In this document: positions 1 to 8,775 of the stretch, one piece after another
How positions within the stretch are numbered: the stretch's first letter is position 1
Layout: every line of letters starts with the position of its first letter
Assembly: GCA_030530685.1 (NCBI GenBank)
Contig: JAUMUM010000001.1
Coordinates: forward strand, 219,853 to 283,852
DNA: 64,000 nt
Reading direction: 5' to 3'
Source of the DNA: Actinomycetaceae bacterium
GTDB taxonomy: Bacteria; Actinomycetota; Actinomycetes; Actinomycetales; Actinomycetaceae
Notes under the pieces: model-generated
Database searches by the model: none
Seen by the model: only the letters and a program-made list of their open reading frames with translations
Told to the model about the DNA's origin: nothing
Program-made: the position numbers and the translations under genes

Positions 1-1
1 G

Positions 2-886
2 CCAGCGGACTACGCCGAGCCCGCGAACCACGCCGTGCCCGAGCCCCGATCCGGATCCGAGCACCCCTCGGCACTCGGGAGCGGCCCTGCTGGCGATACC
101 ACAGCTGGGTCGTCGGACGGCCCGAAAGACAGACCGGCGGGCGGCCTGACGGCCCGCGACCTGCACATCGGCTGGCCCGGCGGCCCGATCGTGGCCGGCC
201 CCTTCGATCTGGACATTCCGCGTGGCACGGCGATGGCCGTCGTCGGCCCGTCCGGCATCGGCAAGACGACCCTCCTCTACACGCTGGCCGGCCTGCTGCA
301 CCCGAAGTCGGGGACGGTCAAGCTGGACGGGCGCGAAGCCAGTTCGCTGCCGCGCGACGAGGTTTCGCGCACGCTCGTGCTGACGGCCGAGGACGCCCAC
401 GTCTTTGCCACGACCGTCCTGGAGAACATACGCGTTGCGCGCGCCTCCGTCACCGAGCACGAGGCCACCGAACTCCTGCGCCGCGCCGGGCTGGGCGACT
501 GGCTGGCCGAGCTTCCCGAGGGCGTGCACACGATGCTCGGCCAGGACGCCACGACCATCTCCGGGGGCGAGCGCCGACGCCTGCTCTTCGCGCGAGCGCT
601 GGCGTCTTCTGCCCAGTTCCTCCTCCTGGACGAGCCGGCCGAACACCTGGACGGCGAGACGGCCGACGCGCTCCTGACCGACCTCATTGCGGCCGCCAAG
701 GACGCCAGGCAGCGGGACCGCACCATCGTCATCGTCACGCACCGTCTGAGTCCGCTGGCCGGCGCCGACCGCGTCATCCTCCTGTCCAACGACGGCGGCA
801 CCACCCGCGTGGCCGCGGCGGGAACGCACGCCGAGCTCGTCTCGCTCATGCCCGACTACCGCTGGTCCCTCCAGCAGGAAAAGTAG
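2..886 (+). CDS. cydC: Thiol reductant ABC exporter subunit CydC, C-terminal part (partial at left edge)
   Basis: The reading frame is open to the first base, so the gene starts outside the window; only the nucleotide-binding end is visible. It shows Walker A (GPSGIGKTT), a signature loop ISGGERRR, Walker B (LLLDEP) followed by AEHLD, and a switch histidine (THRLS). The phrase TAEDAHVFATTVLENIRVA is typical of CydC. CydDC exports glutathione or cysteine to the cell exterior and is needed to assemble cytochrome bd oxidase. The next gene begins one base after its stop. Family recognition is from motifs only; the membrane domain cannot be seen. Confidence 0.85.
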   Translation, partial: PADYAEPANHAVPEPRSGSEHPSALGSGPAGDTTAGSSDGPKDRPAGGLTARDLHIGWPGGPIVAGPFDLDIPRGTAMAVVGPSGIGKTTLLYTLAGLLHPKSGTVKLDGREASSLPRDEVSRTLVLTAEDAHVFATTVLENIRVARASVTEHEATELLRRAGLGDWLAELPEGVHTMLGQDATTISGGERRRLLFARALASSAQFLLLDEPAEHLDGETADALLTDLIAAAKDARQRDRTIVIVTHRLSPLAGADRVILLSNDGGTTRVAAAGTHAELVSLMPDYRWSLQQEK

Positions 887-2467
887 GTGACGATGCCCGC
901 CCCGGACCCCATCGAGCTGCTCAACCGCTCGCTCGACCTGACGACGCGACTCGACCAGCACTCGGTGCTCCAGGCCTTCGTCGAGTCGGCCATCAAGCTG
1001 ACGGAAGCCAATCACGGCGCCGTCTCCGTCCTCGACACGCGCGGCAACACCCTGCAGTTCGTTCACTCCCAAGCGGGCGGCCCCCGCGCCTCCTCCCCCG
1101 CGACCATCGACAACGTGCCCGATGACACCTACGTCATCAGCGGGCAGGGCCGCGACGCCGTCCTCGGCGTGCCGCTCCTCGTGCAGGGGCGCACGTACGG
1201 CCACCTCTACCTTGCCGACAAGCCGTCGGGCTTCACCGACGACGACGGAGCGACCGCCATGGCCCTGGCGCGCGCGGCAAGCATCGCCGTCGAGAACTCG
1301 CGGCTGTTCACGGAGTCGCTCGTGCGGGCGCAGTGGATCGCCGCCTCGCGGGCCATCACCACCGCCCTCCTCGAGGGCTCTGACGAGGAGGAGGCCCTCC
1401 AGCTCATCGCCAACGAAATGCGGCGCGTGGCCCGCTCCGACCTCGCCCTCATCATTCTGCGGGGCGTCGGCGGCGCGTGGACCTGCGAAATCGCCGACGG
1501 CGAGGGCGCCGCCGCCGTCATCGGAACCGACTTCCCGCCGGCCGGACGCGCACAGACCGTCATCCGGGAGGGCGAGGGCCTCATCGTCGACGCGATGTCG
1601 CGCCAGCGCAACCTGCTCGTGCCGGAGCTCGGCCACTACGGTGCGGCCCTCTACGCCCCGATGGTCGCGAAGGGCTCGACCATGGGCGTCATCGTGCTCC
1701 TGCGCGACGTGGACAAGCAGGAGTTCGACCTGTCCGACCTGTCCATGGCCGAAAGCGTGGCCAAGCAGGCGGCGCTCGCCCTGGAACTGGCAGCCGCCCG
1801 CCATGCCAACGCCCAGGCGGCCCAACTCGAAGACCGCTCGCAGATCTCGCGCGACCTGCACGACTTCGCCATCCAGCAGCTCTTCGCCTCGGGCCTCGAG
1901 CTGACTGCCGTGCGCAACGACCTCGAAGCCTCGGCCGCCGCGCCGCAGTCGGCCCTGGACAGCCTGGACAATGCCATCAACTCCATTGATGAGTCCGTGG
2001 GGCAAATCCGCCAGATCATCTACTCGCTGCGCGATCCGAAGGCCACCGAGCCCCTCGTGCTGCGCCTGCGCCGCGAGGTCGACTACGCCGCCCGCACGCT
2101 CGGATTCGCGCCGCGCCTGACCATCAGAAACCTGGGCGAGGAGATCGTCTCCGGCCTCCACACGGAAATCGACGACGAGATCGGCGCCGACATCGCCGAC
2201 GACGTCACTGCCGTCGTCCGGGAGTGCCTCGCCAATGCCGTCAAGCACGCCCGGGCCACACGCGTCGATGTGGACGTGACCATAGAGAACCACCGCGTCC
2301 ACGTCCGGGTGATCGACGACGGCCAGGGCATCAGCCGCGAGCTGTCGCGACGCTCGGGGCTGTCCAACCTGGCGGCGCGCGCACGGCGGCACCACGGTAC
2401 CTTCACCATTCGCCCCACCAGCGACGGCACGGGGACGAAGATCGAGTGGATGGCGATCGTCGAGTGA
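887..2467 (+). CDS. GAF-domain sensor histidine kinase, DevS/DosS-like
   Basis: This 526-residue kinase has no membrane segments. Two GAF-like domains (about residues 20-145 and 160-305) precede a HisKA_3 phosphoacceptor helix, with RDLHDFAIQQLF placing the phosphorylated histidine near residue 325, and a C-terminal HATPase (ECLANAVKHA, DDGQGI). The layout is that of the redox/oxygen sensors DosS and DosT. Start GTG at 887 has CAGGAA six bases upstream; ATG at 893 is an alternative. It directly follows cydC, so I infer it senses redox or oxygen state and may control the cyd genes. Haem binding cannot be judged from the sequence. Confidence 0.85.
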   Translation: MTMPAPDPIELLNRSLDLTTRLDQHSVLQAFVESAIKLTEANHGAVSVLDTRGNTLQFVHSQAGGPRASSPATIDNVPDDTYVISGQGRDAVLGVPLLVQGRTYGHLYLADKPSGFTDDDGATAMALARAASIAVENSRLFTESLVRAQWIAASRAITTALLEGSDEEEALQLIANEMRRVARSDLALIILRGVGGAWTCEIADGEGAAAVIGTDFPPAGRAQTVIREGEGLIVDAMSRQRNLLVPELGHYGAALYAPMVAKGSTMGVIVLLRDVDKQEFDLSDLSMAESVAKQAALALELAAARHANAQAAQLEDRSQISRDLHDFAIQQLFASGLELTAVRNDLEASAAAPQSALDSLDNAINSIDESVGQIRQIIYSLRDPKATEPLVLRLRREVDYAARTLGFAPRLTIRNLGEEIVSGLHTEIDDEIGADIADDVTAVVRECLANAVKHARATRVDVDVTIENHRVHVRVIDDGQGISRELSRRSGLSNLAARARRHHGTFTIRPTSDGTGTKIEWMAIVE

Positions 2468-2616
2468 CGGCGCGCCCGGTGGCATGCGTTCGAACGACGC
2501 GCATCGCAGGGTTACGGCTCGCAGCACCCGGTGGCGCGCGTCTGAAAGTCGCCGACGGTGCGCGTTCGAACGCTCGGCCGCGGCGCTCATCCGAGCGCTC
2601 GGCGGCGGCCCCGTTC

Positions 2617-3270
2617 CTAGTTCTTCATGCCGTTACGCCATCCCGCAGCGCGCTGGCCGGCCACCCACGCCGCCACCTGGGTACGCCTTTGCAGCCCCAT
2701 CTTGGACAGCAGCGAGGTGATGTGGTTCTTCACGGTCTTCTCGGCCACCCCCAGGCGCTCGCCGATCTCGCGATTGGACAGGCCGTCGCCGATGAGCTCC
2801 AGGACGCGCCGCTCGGAGGGTGTCAGGTCGGCGGTCGGATCGGAGTGCCCCGCCCGTCGCCTACTGACCGTGCGCTCATCGAGCAGGATGCGCCCGGCCG
2901 CGACGGCCTTGATGTTCTCGGTGATCTCGGCCCCGCGCACCGACTTGAGAAGGTAGGCTCGGGCGCCGGCCTCCTGCGCGGCGGCCAGCGCGTCGTCGTC
3001 GTCGAAGGATGTCAGGACGATGCACTTGGTGTTGGGAGAGACCTTGCTCAGGCGACTGATGATGTCGATGCCCGTGCCATCCGGAAGCCTGAGGTCGACG
3101 AGCGCCACGTCCGGGCAGACGAGTTCGCCGCGGCGGACCGCCTCCTGGACACTTCCGGCCTCGGCCACAACAGTCAAACCTTCCATCCGATCGACGACTT
3201 CCGCTATCCCGCGGCGCACAACCTCGTGGTCGTCGATGATCATGACCCGGACCTCTTCGCCTATAGTCAT
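2617..3270 (-). CDS. NarL/FixJ-family response regulator, DevR-like
   Basis: The 217-residue protein has a receiver domain with the acidic pair IIDDHE (residues 11-16), phospho-acceptor Asp59 in VALVDLRLP and Lys in LLKS. A LuxR-type helix-turn-helix (about residues 148-205: LTPSERRVLELIGDGLSNREIG, then VAEKTVKNHITSLL) follows. The VAEKTVKNH and LQRRTQ wording resembles DosR/DevR. The start has GGAGG seven bases upstream. It faces the GAF kinase gene tail to tail across 149 bases, and is its likely partner by proximity. Its targets are not visible, though the cyd genes are an obvious guess. Confidence 0.85.
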   Translation of the reverse strand: MTIGEEVRVMIIDDHEVVRRGIAEVVDRMEGLTVVAEAGSVQEAVRRGELVCPDVALVDLRLPDGTGIDIISRLSKVSPNTKCIVLTSFDDDDALAAAQEAGARAYLLKSVRGAEITENIKAVAAGRILLDERTVSRRRAGHSDPTADLTPSERRVLELIGDGLSNREIGERLGVAEKTVKNHITSLLSKMGLQRRTQVAAWVAGQRAAGWRNGMKN

Positions 3271-3394
3271 AGTCCCGCCTCCCGTGGCATCGGTTTCTTA
3301 ACACATTTTAGCCGCTTTGACCATGGCCTTCACTCAAAGCCGATACGACAGGCAACTTCCCACGGGGCGGGCCGAGCCGTGGGCATGAACTCAG

Positions 3395-4108
3395 CTAGGC
3401 GTTTTCCCCGTCGGCCGGCGCACCCTCCCGCGCCTCAGCGACGATGATGCGATAGGAGGCCTCCGCGGCCGCCTGCCTCGAGCCCTTCTTCGACGTGCCC
3501 TTCCCGCTACCCCATACGCGCCCGCCCATCGATGCGACGGCCGTGTAGACGCGCTGGTGATCCGGCCCCGTGCTCGTCACCTCGAATTGCAGCGAGCCCT
3601 CCATGCCGCGCGCGTGGGCGATCTCCTCGAAGCTCGTCTGCCAGTCGAGATTGGGGCCGAGGATCGACGCGTCCCTCAGCTTGTCGGCAATGAGCCTTTC
3701 GACGACGCGCCGCGTCGGTTCCATCCCGTGCTGCAGGTATGTGGCCGCGATGAGCGCCTCGACCGTGTCGGAGAGGATCGAGTCCTTGTCGCGCCCCCCG
3801 CTGGCCGCCTCGCCCTTGCCGAGTCGGATGAACTGTCCGAGTCCGAGCCCGCGCGCCACGCTGGCCAGCGCCTTCTCCGAGACGGCAAAGGTCTTCATCC
3901 TCGACATGTCGCCCTCGCGCGAATGGGGGAAATCGCGGTAGACCCTTTCGGCCGTGACGAGGCCGAGGATGGAATCGCCGAGGAATTCCAGGCGCTCATT
4001 GTGCGGTTCGTCGTGCTCGTAGGCGAAACTGCGGTGGGTCAGGGCAAGGCGGAGCATGGGCCGATCGATGTCGATCCCCCACCTCTCGACGAGTTCGCGG
4101 TAGCTCAC
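3395..4108 (-). CDS. rnc: Ribonuclease III
   Basis: This enzyme cleaves double-stranded RNA, matures rRNA precursors and acts in the cytoplasm as a homodimer. The 237-residue protein has the signature ERLEFLGDS (residues 38-46) and DTVEALIAA, with a C-terminal dsRNA-binding domain (DHQRVYTAVASMGGR, KKGSRQAAAEASY). The start chosen is GTG at 4108, which overlaps the DUF177 stop as GTGA and implies translational coupling; open frame continues upstream but belongs to other genes. In most actinobacteria rpmF lies between DUF177 and rnc; here there is no room for it. Confidence 0.95.
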   Translation of the reverse strand: MSYRELVERWGIDIDRPMLRLALTHRSFAYEHDEPHNERLEFLGDSILGLVTAERVYRDFPHSREGDMSRMKTFAVSEKALASVARGLGLGQFIRLGKGEAASGGRDKDSILSDTVEALIAATYLQHGMEPTRRVVERLIADKLRDASILGPNLDWQTSFEEIAHARGMEGSLQFEVTSTGPDHQRVYTAVASMGGRVWGSGKGTSKKGSRQAAAEASYRIIVAEAREGAPADGENA

Positions 4109-4674
4109 TCGGACGCGCCTTCGGCCCTGAGTTGCGCCTCGAGGACGGCAAGCGGGTCTTCGGTGGGCGCGTCGTCCTCGTGGGCGTGGTCGTCCGGAAG
4201 GTCCTCCCACGCCAGGCCGCACACCGGGCACAGGCCCTGGCAGTCGGGCTTGCACAGCGGGGTGAAGGGCAGGGCCAGGACGACGGCGTCGCGCACGATA
4301 GGCTCGAGGTCGATGTGATCGGACTCGATGATGGGCATCTCTTCGGCCTCCTCGTCGCCCTCCTCGACGAGCGCGGCGCGGCGCTCCGGGTAGAGGACGA
4401 GTTCGCCGACGGGCTGGGATATCTCGTCTTCGATATCGCGCAGGCAGCGGGCGCAGTTGCCGCTGACCTCGGCCCCGACGATTCCGGAAACGTAGACGCC
4501 CTCCGATACCGACTGGAAGTCGATAGCGATGTCGAGCTCGCTGCCCTGCGGCACGGACATGAGAAGCAGGCCCATGTCCGGCGGTGCGGGAAGCTTCTTC
4601 TCCCAGTGAAGCGTGGCTCCCTCCTGGCGTGGCAGGCTGACGATGCTCGCCGCAAAAGGACTCCTCAGATCCAT
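4105..4674 (-). CDS. DUF177 (YceD-like) metal-ribbon protein
   Basis: This 189-residue member of DUF177 carries the family's cysteine pairs, CARC near residue 74 and a second group CKPDCQGLCPVCG near residues 140-152, which probably bind zinc. Family members are encoded with rpmF and rnc and, in plants and Escherichia coli, are linked to 23S rRNA processing; that role is knowledge of the family, not seen here. The gene overlaps the sepIVA-like gene by ten bases and rnc by four, so it sits inside one operon. The acidic C-terminal tail (HEDDAPTEDP) is usual in actinobacterial versions. Confidence 0.9.
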   Translation of the reverse strand: MDLRSPFAASIVSLPRQEGATLHWEKKLPAPPDMGLLLMSVPQGSELDIAIDFQSVSEGVYVSGIVGAEVSGNCARCLRDIEDEISQPVGELVLYPERRAALVEEGDEEAEEMPIIESDHIDLEPIVRDAVVLALPFTPLCKPDCQGLCPVCGLAWEDLPDDHAHEDDAPTEDPLAVLEAQLRAEGASE

Positions 4675-5267
4675 GATCCCTCCTCGTCTCGTGGTGTCTC
4701 GTCTTCGGGATTGGACTTGCCCTTGCGCTGCGCGATGACGTCGCGGCCCGCCTGGATCTGGCCGAGCAGGACGTCGATATGGTTTTGGATCGTCCCCGAC
4801 AGCTCGTCCATCGAATTGCCGAGGTCGGCCACCTGTTCCTGGAGTTCACGCAGATTCGTGTCGGAGTACTCGTCAGCGCCCTGGGACAGGCGGTCCGCCT
4901 GAGACTTTGCCTCATCGACAATCCTCTGGGCGCGGGCCTTGGCGGCGACGGTGACCGCGTCCTGGGACACGAGCCGGGAGGCCTGTTCGTGGGCGGCCGC
5001 CACGATGCGTTCGGCCTCGTCCTTGGCGTCCTCGCGTATCTTCCTGGCGTCGTTTTCGGCGCTGGCTGCCACCGAGTCAGCGTTGGCCAGGAGGGTATCG
5101 GCCTCGACGACCTGAGAGGGCAGGAGCTCGCGAATGGAGGCGAGCAGATCGAGGAATTCGGCGCGGTTGACCATCACGGACGCCGACATCGGCACGGAGC
5201 GGGCATTCGTGACGGTGTCGACGAGCTCCTGGATGATGTCGAGGACCGAGTCTTCACTGCGGGTCAT
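4665..5267 (-). CDS. sepIVA: SepIVA/DivIVA-like septal coiled-coil protein
   Basis: The 200-residue protein is a short N-terminal domain (EDSVLDIIQELVDTVTNA) followed by a long alanine-rich coiled coil and a charged tail. It matches the SepIVA type found next to coaD and DUF177 in mycobacteria and often misnamed ATP synthase subunit B. SepIVA is a DivIVA-domain protein at the septum that affects division and polar growth. The start at 5267 has a strong AAGGAG; an open frame runs a further 58 codons upstream but is just coaD read in another frame. Its start lies inside coaD by 14 bases. Confidence 0.75.
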   Translation of the reverse strand: MTRSEDSVLDIIQELVDTVTNARSVPMSASVMVNRAEFLDLLASIRELLPSQVVEADTLLANADSVAASAENDARKIREDAKDEAERIVAAAHEQASRLVSQDAVTVAAKARAQRIVDEAKSQADRLSQGADEYSDTNLRELQEQVADLGNSMDELSGTIQNHIDVLLGQIQAGRDVIAQRKGKSNPEDETPRDEEGSWI

Positions 5268-5793
5268 GGGGTCTCCTTGTGGGCTGCGTGGTTGGGGCAC
5301 GGGGAGCGTTGCGTTGGCCCAACGATAGCCTACCGGCCAGGGCCGCGCCGACGCCGGGCGGGACGAGCGCGGCCACGTCCCCTCCGAATCGGGCGACCTC
5401 CTTGACGAGCGAGGAGGCGATGTGGGCCAACGCCGGGTCACCGAGGACGAAGACTGTTTCGATCCCCGACAGGTGACGGTTCATGAGGGCCATGGGCTGC
5501 TCGGCCGCGAAATCTCCGGCGCCCCGCAGCCCCTTGACGATCGCCGTGGCACCGAGACGCGAGCACAGCGCGGTGAGCAGGCCGTCCATCGGCTCGGCCC
5601 GCACGCCGTCGAGCCCCGCGAGCGCCTCGCGTGCCAGGGCGAGCCGCTCGTCGGCCGTGAAAACGTATTTCTTCGAGGAGTTCATGCCAACCGCGACGAC
5701 GACCTCGTCGAAGAGGGCGCGGGCGCGACGGGCGACGTCGAGGTGCCCCAGGGTGATGGGGTCGAAGGAGCCAGGATACACGGCGAGTGTCAT
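5254..5793 (-). CDS. coaD: Pantetheine-phosphate adenylyltransferase
   Basis: CoaD transfers AMP from ATP to 4'-phosphopantetheine, the penultimate step of coenzyme A synthesis. The nucleotidyltransferase motif YPGSFDPITLGH is at residues 6-17, with KGLRGAGDFAAEQPMALMNRHL and IASSLVKEVARFGGDV downstream. At 179 residues it is about 20 longer than usual because of a basic, proline-rich tail that overlaps the next gene. It overlaps rsmD by four bases (ATGA). The rsmD-coaD order is conserved throughout bacteria. Confidence 0.95.
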   Translation of the reverse strand: MTLAVYPGSFDPITLGHLDVARRARALFDEVVVAVGMNSSKKYVFTADERLALAREALAGLDGVRAEPMDGLLTALCSRLGATAIVKGLRGAGDFAAEQPMALMNRHLSGIETVFVLGDPALAHIASSLVKEVARFGGDVAALVPPGVGAALAGRLSLGQRNAPRAPTTQPTRRPHDPQ

Positions 5794-6347
5794 GCGTCAA
5801 GCCTAGCGGGACTGGCCATCCACAGGAGGGTATCCGAAAAGGCGCGTTGGCCTGCCGGTTCGAGGCCCTCGGGCCAGGACGGCTGCGGCGAGCGCTTGGA
5901 GCGTTCGACGACAACGAGGCCGCCCGTGTCCATGTGCCGCGCCAGGCCCGCCAGAACGCGGGTCAGGCGCTCCTCAGGCAGGTCGTACGGCGGGTCGAGC
6001 AGCGCCAGGTCGAAGGCCCGCCGGGGCGGGCGGGCGACCCAGACCTCGGCCTTGAGGGAGGCGACCGTCACGTCGAGGCCGAGCGAGCGGGCGTTGGTGC
6101 GGATGATCCCGGCAGCCCGGCTCGAGGCCTCGACGCACTCGACGTAGGCCGCCCCGCGGGAGGCGGCCTCCAGGCCGAGCGCGCCCGAGCCCGCGTAAAT
6201 GTCGGCCACGGCGCGACCGGCGACATACCCGAGGTGGTCGAGGCTGGAAAACAGCGCCTCGCGCACCCGCCCGCTCGTGGGCCGCGTGCCGGAGGCGGGT
6301 ACGGCTATGCGGCGTCCCTTCGCGCTTCCCGCGACGATTCGCGTCAT
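5790..6347 (-). CDS. rsmD: 16S rRNA (guanine(966)-N(2))-methyltransferase
   Basis: RsmD methylates G966 of 16S rRNA using S-adenosylmethionine. The 185-residue protein starts with the family opening TRIVAGSAKGRRI, has TRPTSGRVREALFSSL, the SAM-binding DIYAGSGALGLEAASRG near residue 50 and the catalytic LLDPPYD near residue 118. It is preceded by a 105-base spacer containing direct repeats, separating it from recG, and is coupled to coaD by ATGA. Length and motifs are standard. Confidence 0.95.
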   Translation of the reverse strand: MTRIVAGSAKGRRIAVPASGTRPTSGRVREALFSSLDHLGYVAGRAVADIYAGSGALGLEAASRGAAYVECVEASSRAAGIIRTNARSLGLDVTVASLKAEVWVARPPRRAFDLALLDPPYDLPEERLTRVLAGLARHMDTGGLVVVERSKRSPQPSWPEGLEPAGQRAFSDTLLWMASPARLDA

Positions 6348-6367
6348 CTCATTCCCCTCCCGGGCAC

Positions 6368-6459
6368 CGTCGTCTCGCTGGGCGCCTCGCCTGGCACGGG
6401 CGCCGTCGTCTCGCTGGGCGCCATCGCCTCATCCCTCCCGGGCTCCATCGCCTCATCCC
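6368..6459. repeat. Short direct repeats in the recG-rsmD spacer
   Basis: A 19-base unit (CGTCGTCTCGCTGGGCGCC) occurs at 6368-6386 and 6404-6422, and CCATCGCCTCATCCC occurs at 6421-6435 and 6445-6459. On the minus strand this stretch can be read as a 34-codon frame (6344-6448) ending in ATGA over the rsmD start; it is Pro/Glu/Thr-rich and not convincingly a gene. Confidence 0.6.
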
Positions 6460-8567
6460 CTCTCCAAATAGCCGGCCCGGCCCTCGTCGAGCTGCGCGAC
6501 GGCAGCGGAAAGCTCGGCGTGGCGAACCAGTTGCGGGTCATCCTCGACGAGGGCGCGCGCGGCCTGCCGGGCAATCTCGATGACGTCGCGGTGGCGTGAG
6601 ACCGAAAGGAAGCGCAGGTGGGAGCCGCGGCCGGCCTGGTTGGCGCCCAGGACGTCGCCCTCGCTGCGCAGCGCCAGGTCCTGCTCGGCAAGGGCGAAGC
6701 CGTCGGTGGTCGAGGCGAAGGCCGCGAGCCGCCTCATGGCCAGGCTCGCCTCGTCGGCGCCGGTGATGGCCAGGCACACGCCGGGCATCGTGCCGCGGCC
6801 GATGCGCCCGCGCAACTGGTGAAGCTGGGACAGGCCGAACCTGTCGGCGTCGAGCACGACCATGACCGTGGCCTGCGCAACGTCCACGCCCACCTCGATG
6901 ACGGTCGTGGCCACGAGCACCGGCTCCTGCCCGCCAACGAACCGTTCCATGGCCGCCGCCTTTTCCTCCGGGTCCATCCGGCCGTGCAGAATGCCGACCG
7001 CCAGGCCATTGAGCGCGGGCTCGTCGCGCAGTCTTTCGGCCACGGCAAGGACCGAGGCCATGGGTGTATCGCCCTCGTCCTCAATGCGCGGGCAGACCAC
7101 GTAGGCGCGGCCGCCGGCGCGCACCTCCTCGGCAACGCGCTGCCACACGCGGTCCATCCAGGCCTGCTTGGACGCCGGCACGACCGTCGTCGACACCCCC
7201 GCGCGGCCCGCCGGCAGCTCGCGCAGGGTGGAGACGTCGAGGTCGCCGAAGGCCGTCATGGCGATGGTGCGCGGAATAGGCGTGGCGGTCATGACGAGGG
7301 TGTGGACGCCGGAGGCCAGGGCGTCGCGCTGGTCGACCCCGAAGCGGTGCTGCTCGTCAATGACGGCCAGGCCGAGGAAGGGGATCTGGACGGCCTCGGA
7401 CAGCAGCGCGTGGGTGCCGACGATCAGACCCGCCTGCCCCGAGGCGATGCGAGCCAGGGCGCGGCGGCGCTGGGCGACCGTCATCGAGCCCGTCAGCAGC
7501 TCGACGGGCGCGAGCGGGCCGAGCAGCGCCTCGATCGTGCGCACATGCTGGTGGGCGAGCACCTCCGTCGGCGCGAGGAGCGCCGCCTGACCGCCGGCGT
7601 CGAGCACCTGGAGCATGGCCCGCAGGGCGACGACGGTCTTGCCGCTGCCGACATCGCCCTGGAGCAGGCGCTGCATGGGGGCCGTGCGGGCGAGGTCGCG
7701 CGAGATCTCGCGACCGACCGCGATCTGCCCCCGCGTCAGCTCGAAAGGCAGGTGCTCATCAAATTGGGCGACGAGCCCATCGGCCTTCGCGGGGTAGGCG
7801 CCGCTGCTCCGCTCGCGTGCCCTGGTGGACCTGACGGCGAGCGCAGCCTGAAGGACGAAAGCCTCCTCGTGGATCATGCGGGCGCGGGCGCGGCGCCAGG
7901 AGGCCTCGTCGTCGGGCGCGTGCAGGGTGCCAATCGCCTCCAGGCGCTCGGGCAGAGCATTGGAGCGGCGGTAGTCGGGCGGGAGCGGGTCGGGCAGGTC
8001 CGCCTCGGTCAGGGAGGGCAGGACGGTTTCGATGGCGCGCTGAATGTGCCAGGAGGCGAGCTTTTCGCTGGCGTGGTAGATGGGTATGGGGCGGTCGAGC
8101 TTGGAAAGGTCGCCCTCGTCGTCGACGAGTTCGTACTGGGGGTGCGCGAGCTGGAGCGCGCCACGGTACGAGGAGATCTTGCCGGAGAAGCTGGCGACGA
8201 CGCCGGGGGCAAGCCGGCGCTCGTGGTACTCGAGAGCGCGCGAATTCTTGCCGAAGAAGGTGAGCGCGAGCTCGTGGATTCCGTCGGCGATGCGCACGGT
8301 GAGGATGTGCCCGCGTCGCGCGTTCATCGGCCGCATCGTGGCATCCAACACCCGCGCGACGACGGTGACGGCCTCCCCCTCCCGCACCTGTGAGATGGGC
8401 ATGAGCTCTCCGCGGTGGGCGAGCCTGAAGGGCGCGTGGAAGACGAGGTCGCCGACGGTCTGAAGCCCAATTTTGGCCAGCGCATTGGCGGTGCGCTTGC
8501 CCAGTGCGCGCTCGAGCGGACGCGAGAGCGCCGTCCACCCGTCCGAGGCGACGGCTTCGCCGGCCAT
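6453..8567 (-). CDS. recG: ATP-dependent DNA helicase RecG
   Basis: RecG remodels stalled replication forks and branch-migrates Holliday junctions. The 704-residue protein has an N-terminal wedge/OB region (VGDLVFHAPFRLAHR, VREGEAVTVVARV), Walker A GDVGSGKTV, the IDEQHRFG helicase motif, ATPIPRT and motif VI QLRGRIGRG. ATG at 8567 is preferred because AAGGAG lies five bases upstream; a GTG five codons earlier would contain that site. It heads the recG-rsmD-coaD cluster, divergent from rpmB. In many relatives a DAK-type gene separates rpmB and recG; it is absent here. Confidence 0.95.
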   Translation of the reverse strand: MAGEAVASDGWTALSRPLERALGKRTANALAKIGLQTVGDLVFHAPFRLAHRGELMPISQVREGEAVTVVARVLDATMRPMNARRGHILTVRIADGIHELALTFFGKNSRALEYHERRLAPGVVASFSGKISSYRGALQLAHPQYELVDDEGDLSKLDRPIPIYHASEKLASWHIQRAIETVLPSLTEADLPDPLPPDYRRSNALPERLEAIGTLHAPDDEASWRRARARMIHEEAFVLQAALAVRSTRARERSSGAYPAKADGLVAQFDEHLPFELTRGQIAVGREISRDLARTAPMQRLLQGDVGSGKTVVALRAMLQVLDAGGQAALLAPTEVLAHQHVRTIEALLGPLAPVELLTGSMTVAQRRRALARIASGQAGLIVGTHALLSEAVQIPFLGLAVIDEQHRFGVDQRDALASGVHTLVMTATPIPRTIAMTAFGDLDVSTLRELPAGRAGVSTTVVPASKQAWMDRVWQRVAEEVRAGGRAYVVCPRIEDEGDTPMASVLAVAERLRDEPALNGLAVGILHGRMDPEEKAAAMERFVGGQEPVLVATTVIEVGVDVAQATVMVVLDADRFGLSQLHQLRGRIGRGTMPGVCLAITGADEASLAMRRLAAFASTTDGFALAEQDLALRSEGDVLGANQAGRGSHLRFLSVSRHRDVIEIARQAARALVEDDPQLVRHAELSAAVAQLDEGRAGYLERG

Positions 8568-8737
8568 GGCCGCTCCTTCCACACGATGCGCGAGTTACTG
8601 ATCCCGTTGGCGCGGGCGTGACAAAGCGTTCCGTCCACACATGCGAACGCGAGGGATGAGCGATGCCGCACGTCAGTTCCCTTCGCGATGCGCATATAAG
8701 ATTACCCGAGAGTGCTGCACGCCACCGAGAGGCCGGC

Positions 8738-8767
8738 TTGGTGGGCCAGGCGGGGGCTGGCTATAAT
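8738..8767 (+). promoter_or_regulatory. Promoter of rpmB
   Basis: A perfect TATAAT (-10, 8762-8767) with TTGGTG (8738-8743) 18 bases upstream. Transcription would begin near 8774, giving a leader of about 70 bases. Confidence 0.7.
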
Positions 8768-8775
8768 TGACGGGT

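Noticed and set aside
2486-2572. Two copies of GCGTTCGAACG (2486 and 2562) in the same gap
   Set aside because: Part of a short imperfect duplication between convergent 3' ends, where an operator is not expected.
2583-2598. Hairpin GCGCTC-ATCC-GAGCGC between the convergent kinase and regulator genes
   Set aside because: Short stem with no T tract on either strand; not enough to call a terminator.
6618-8393. 591-codon open frame on the plus strand opposite recG
   Set aside because: It is the antisense shadow of recG, whose helicase motifs are intact. High GC leaves such frames open; the translation has no domain and no ribosome-binding site.
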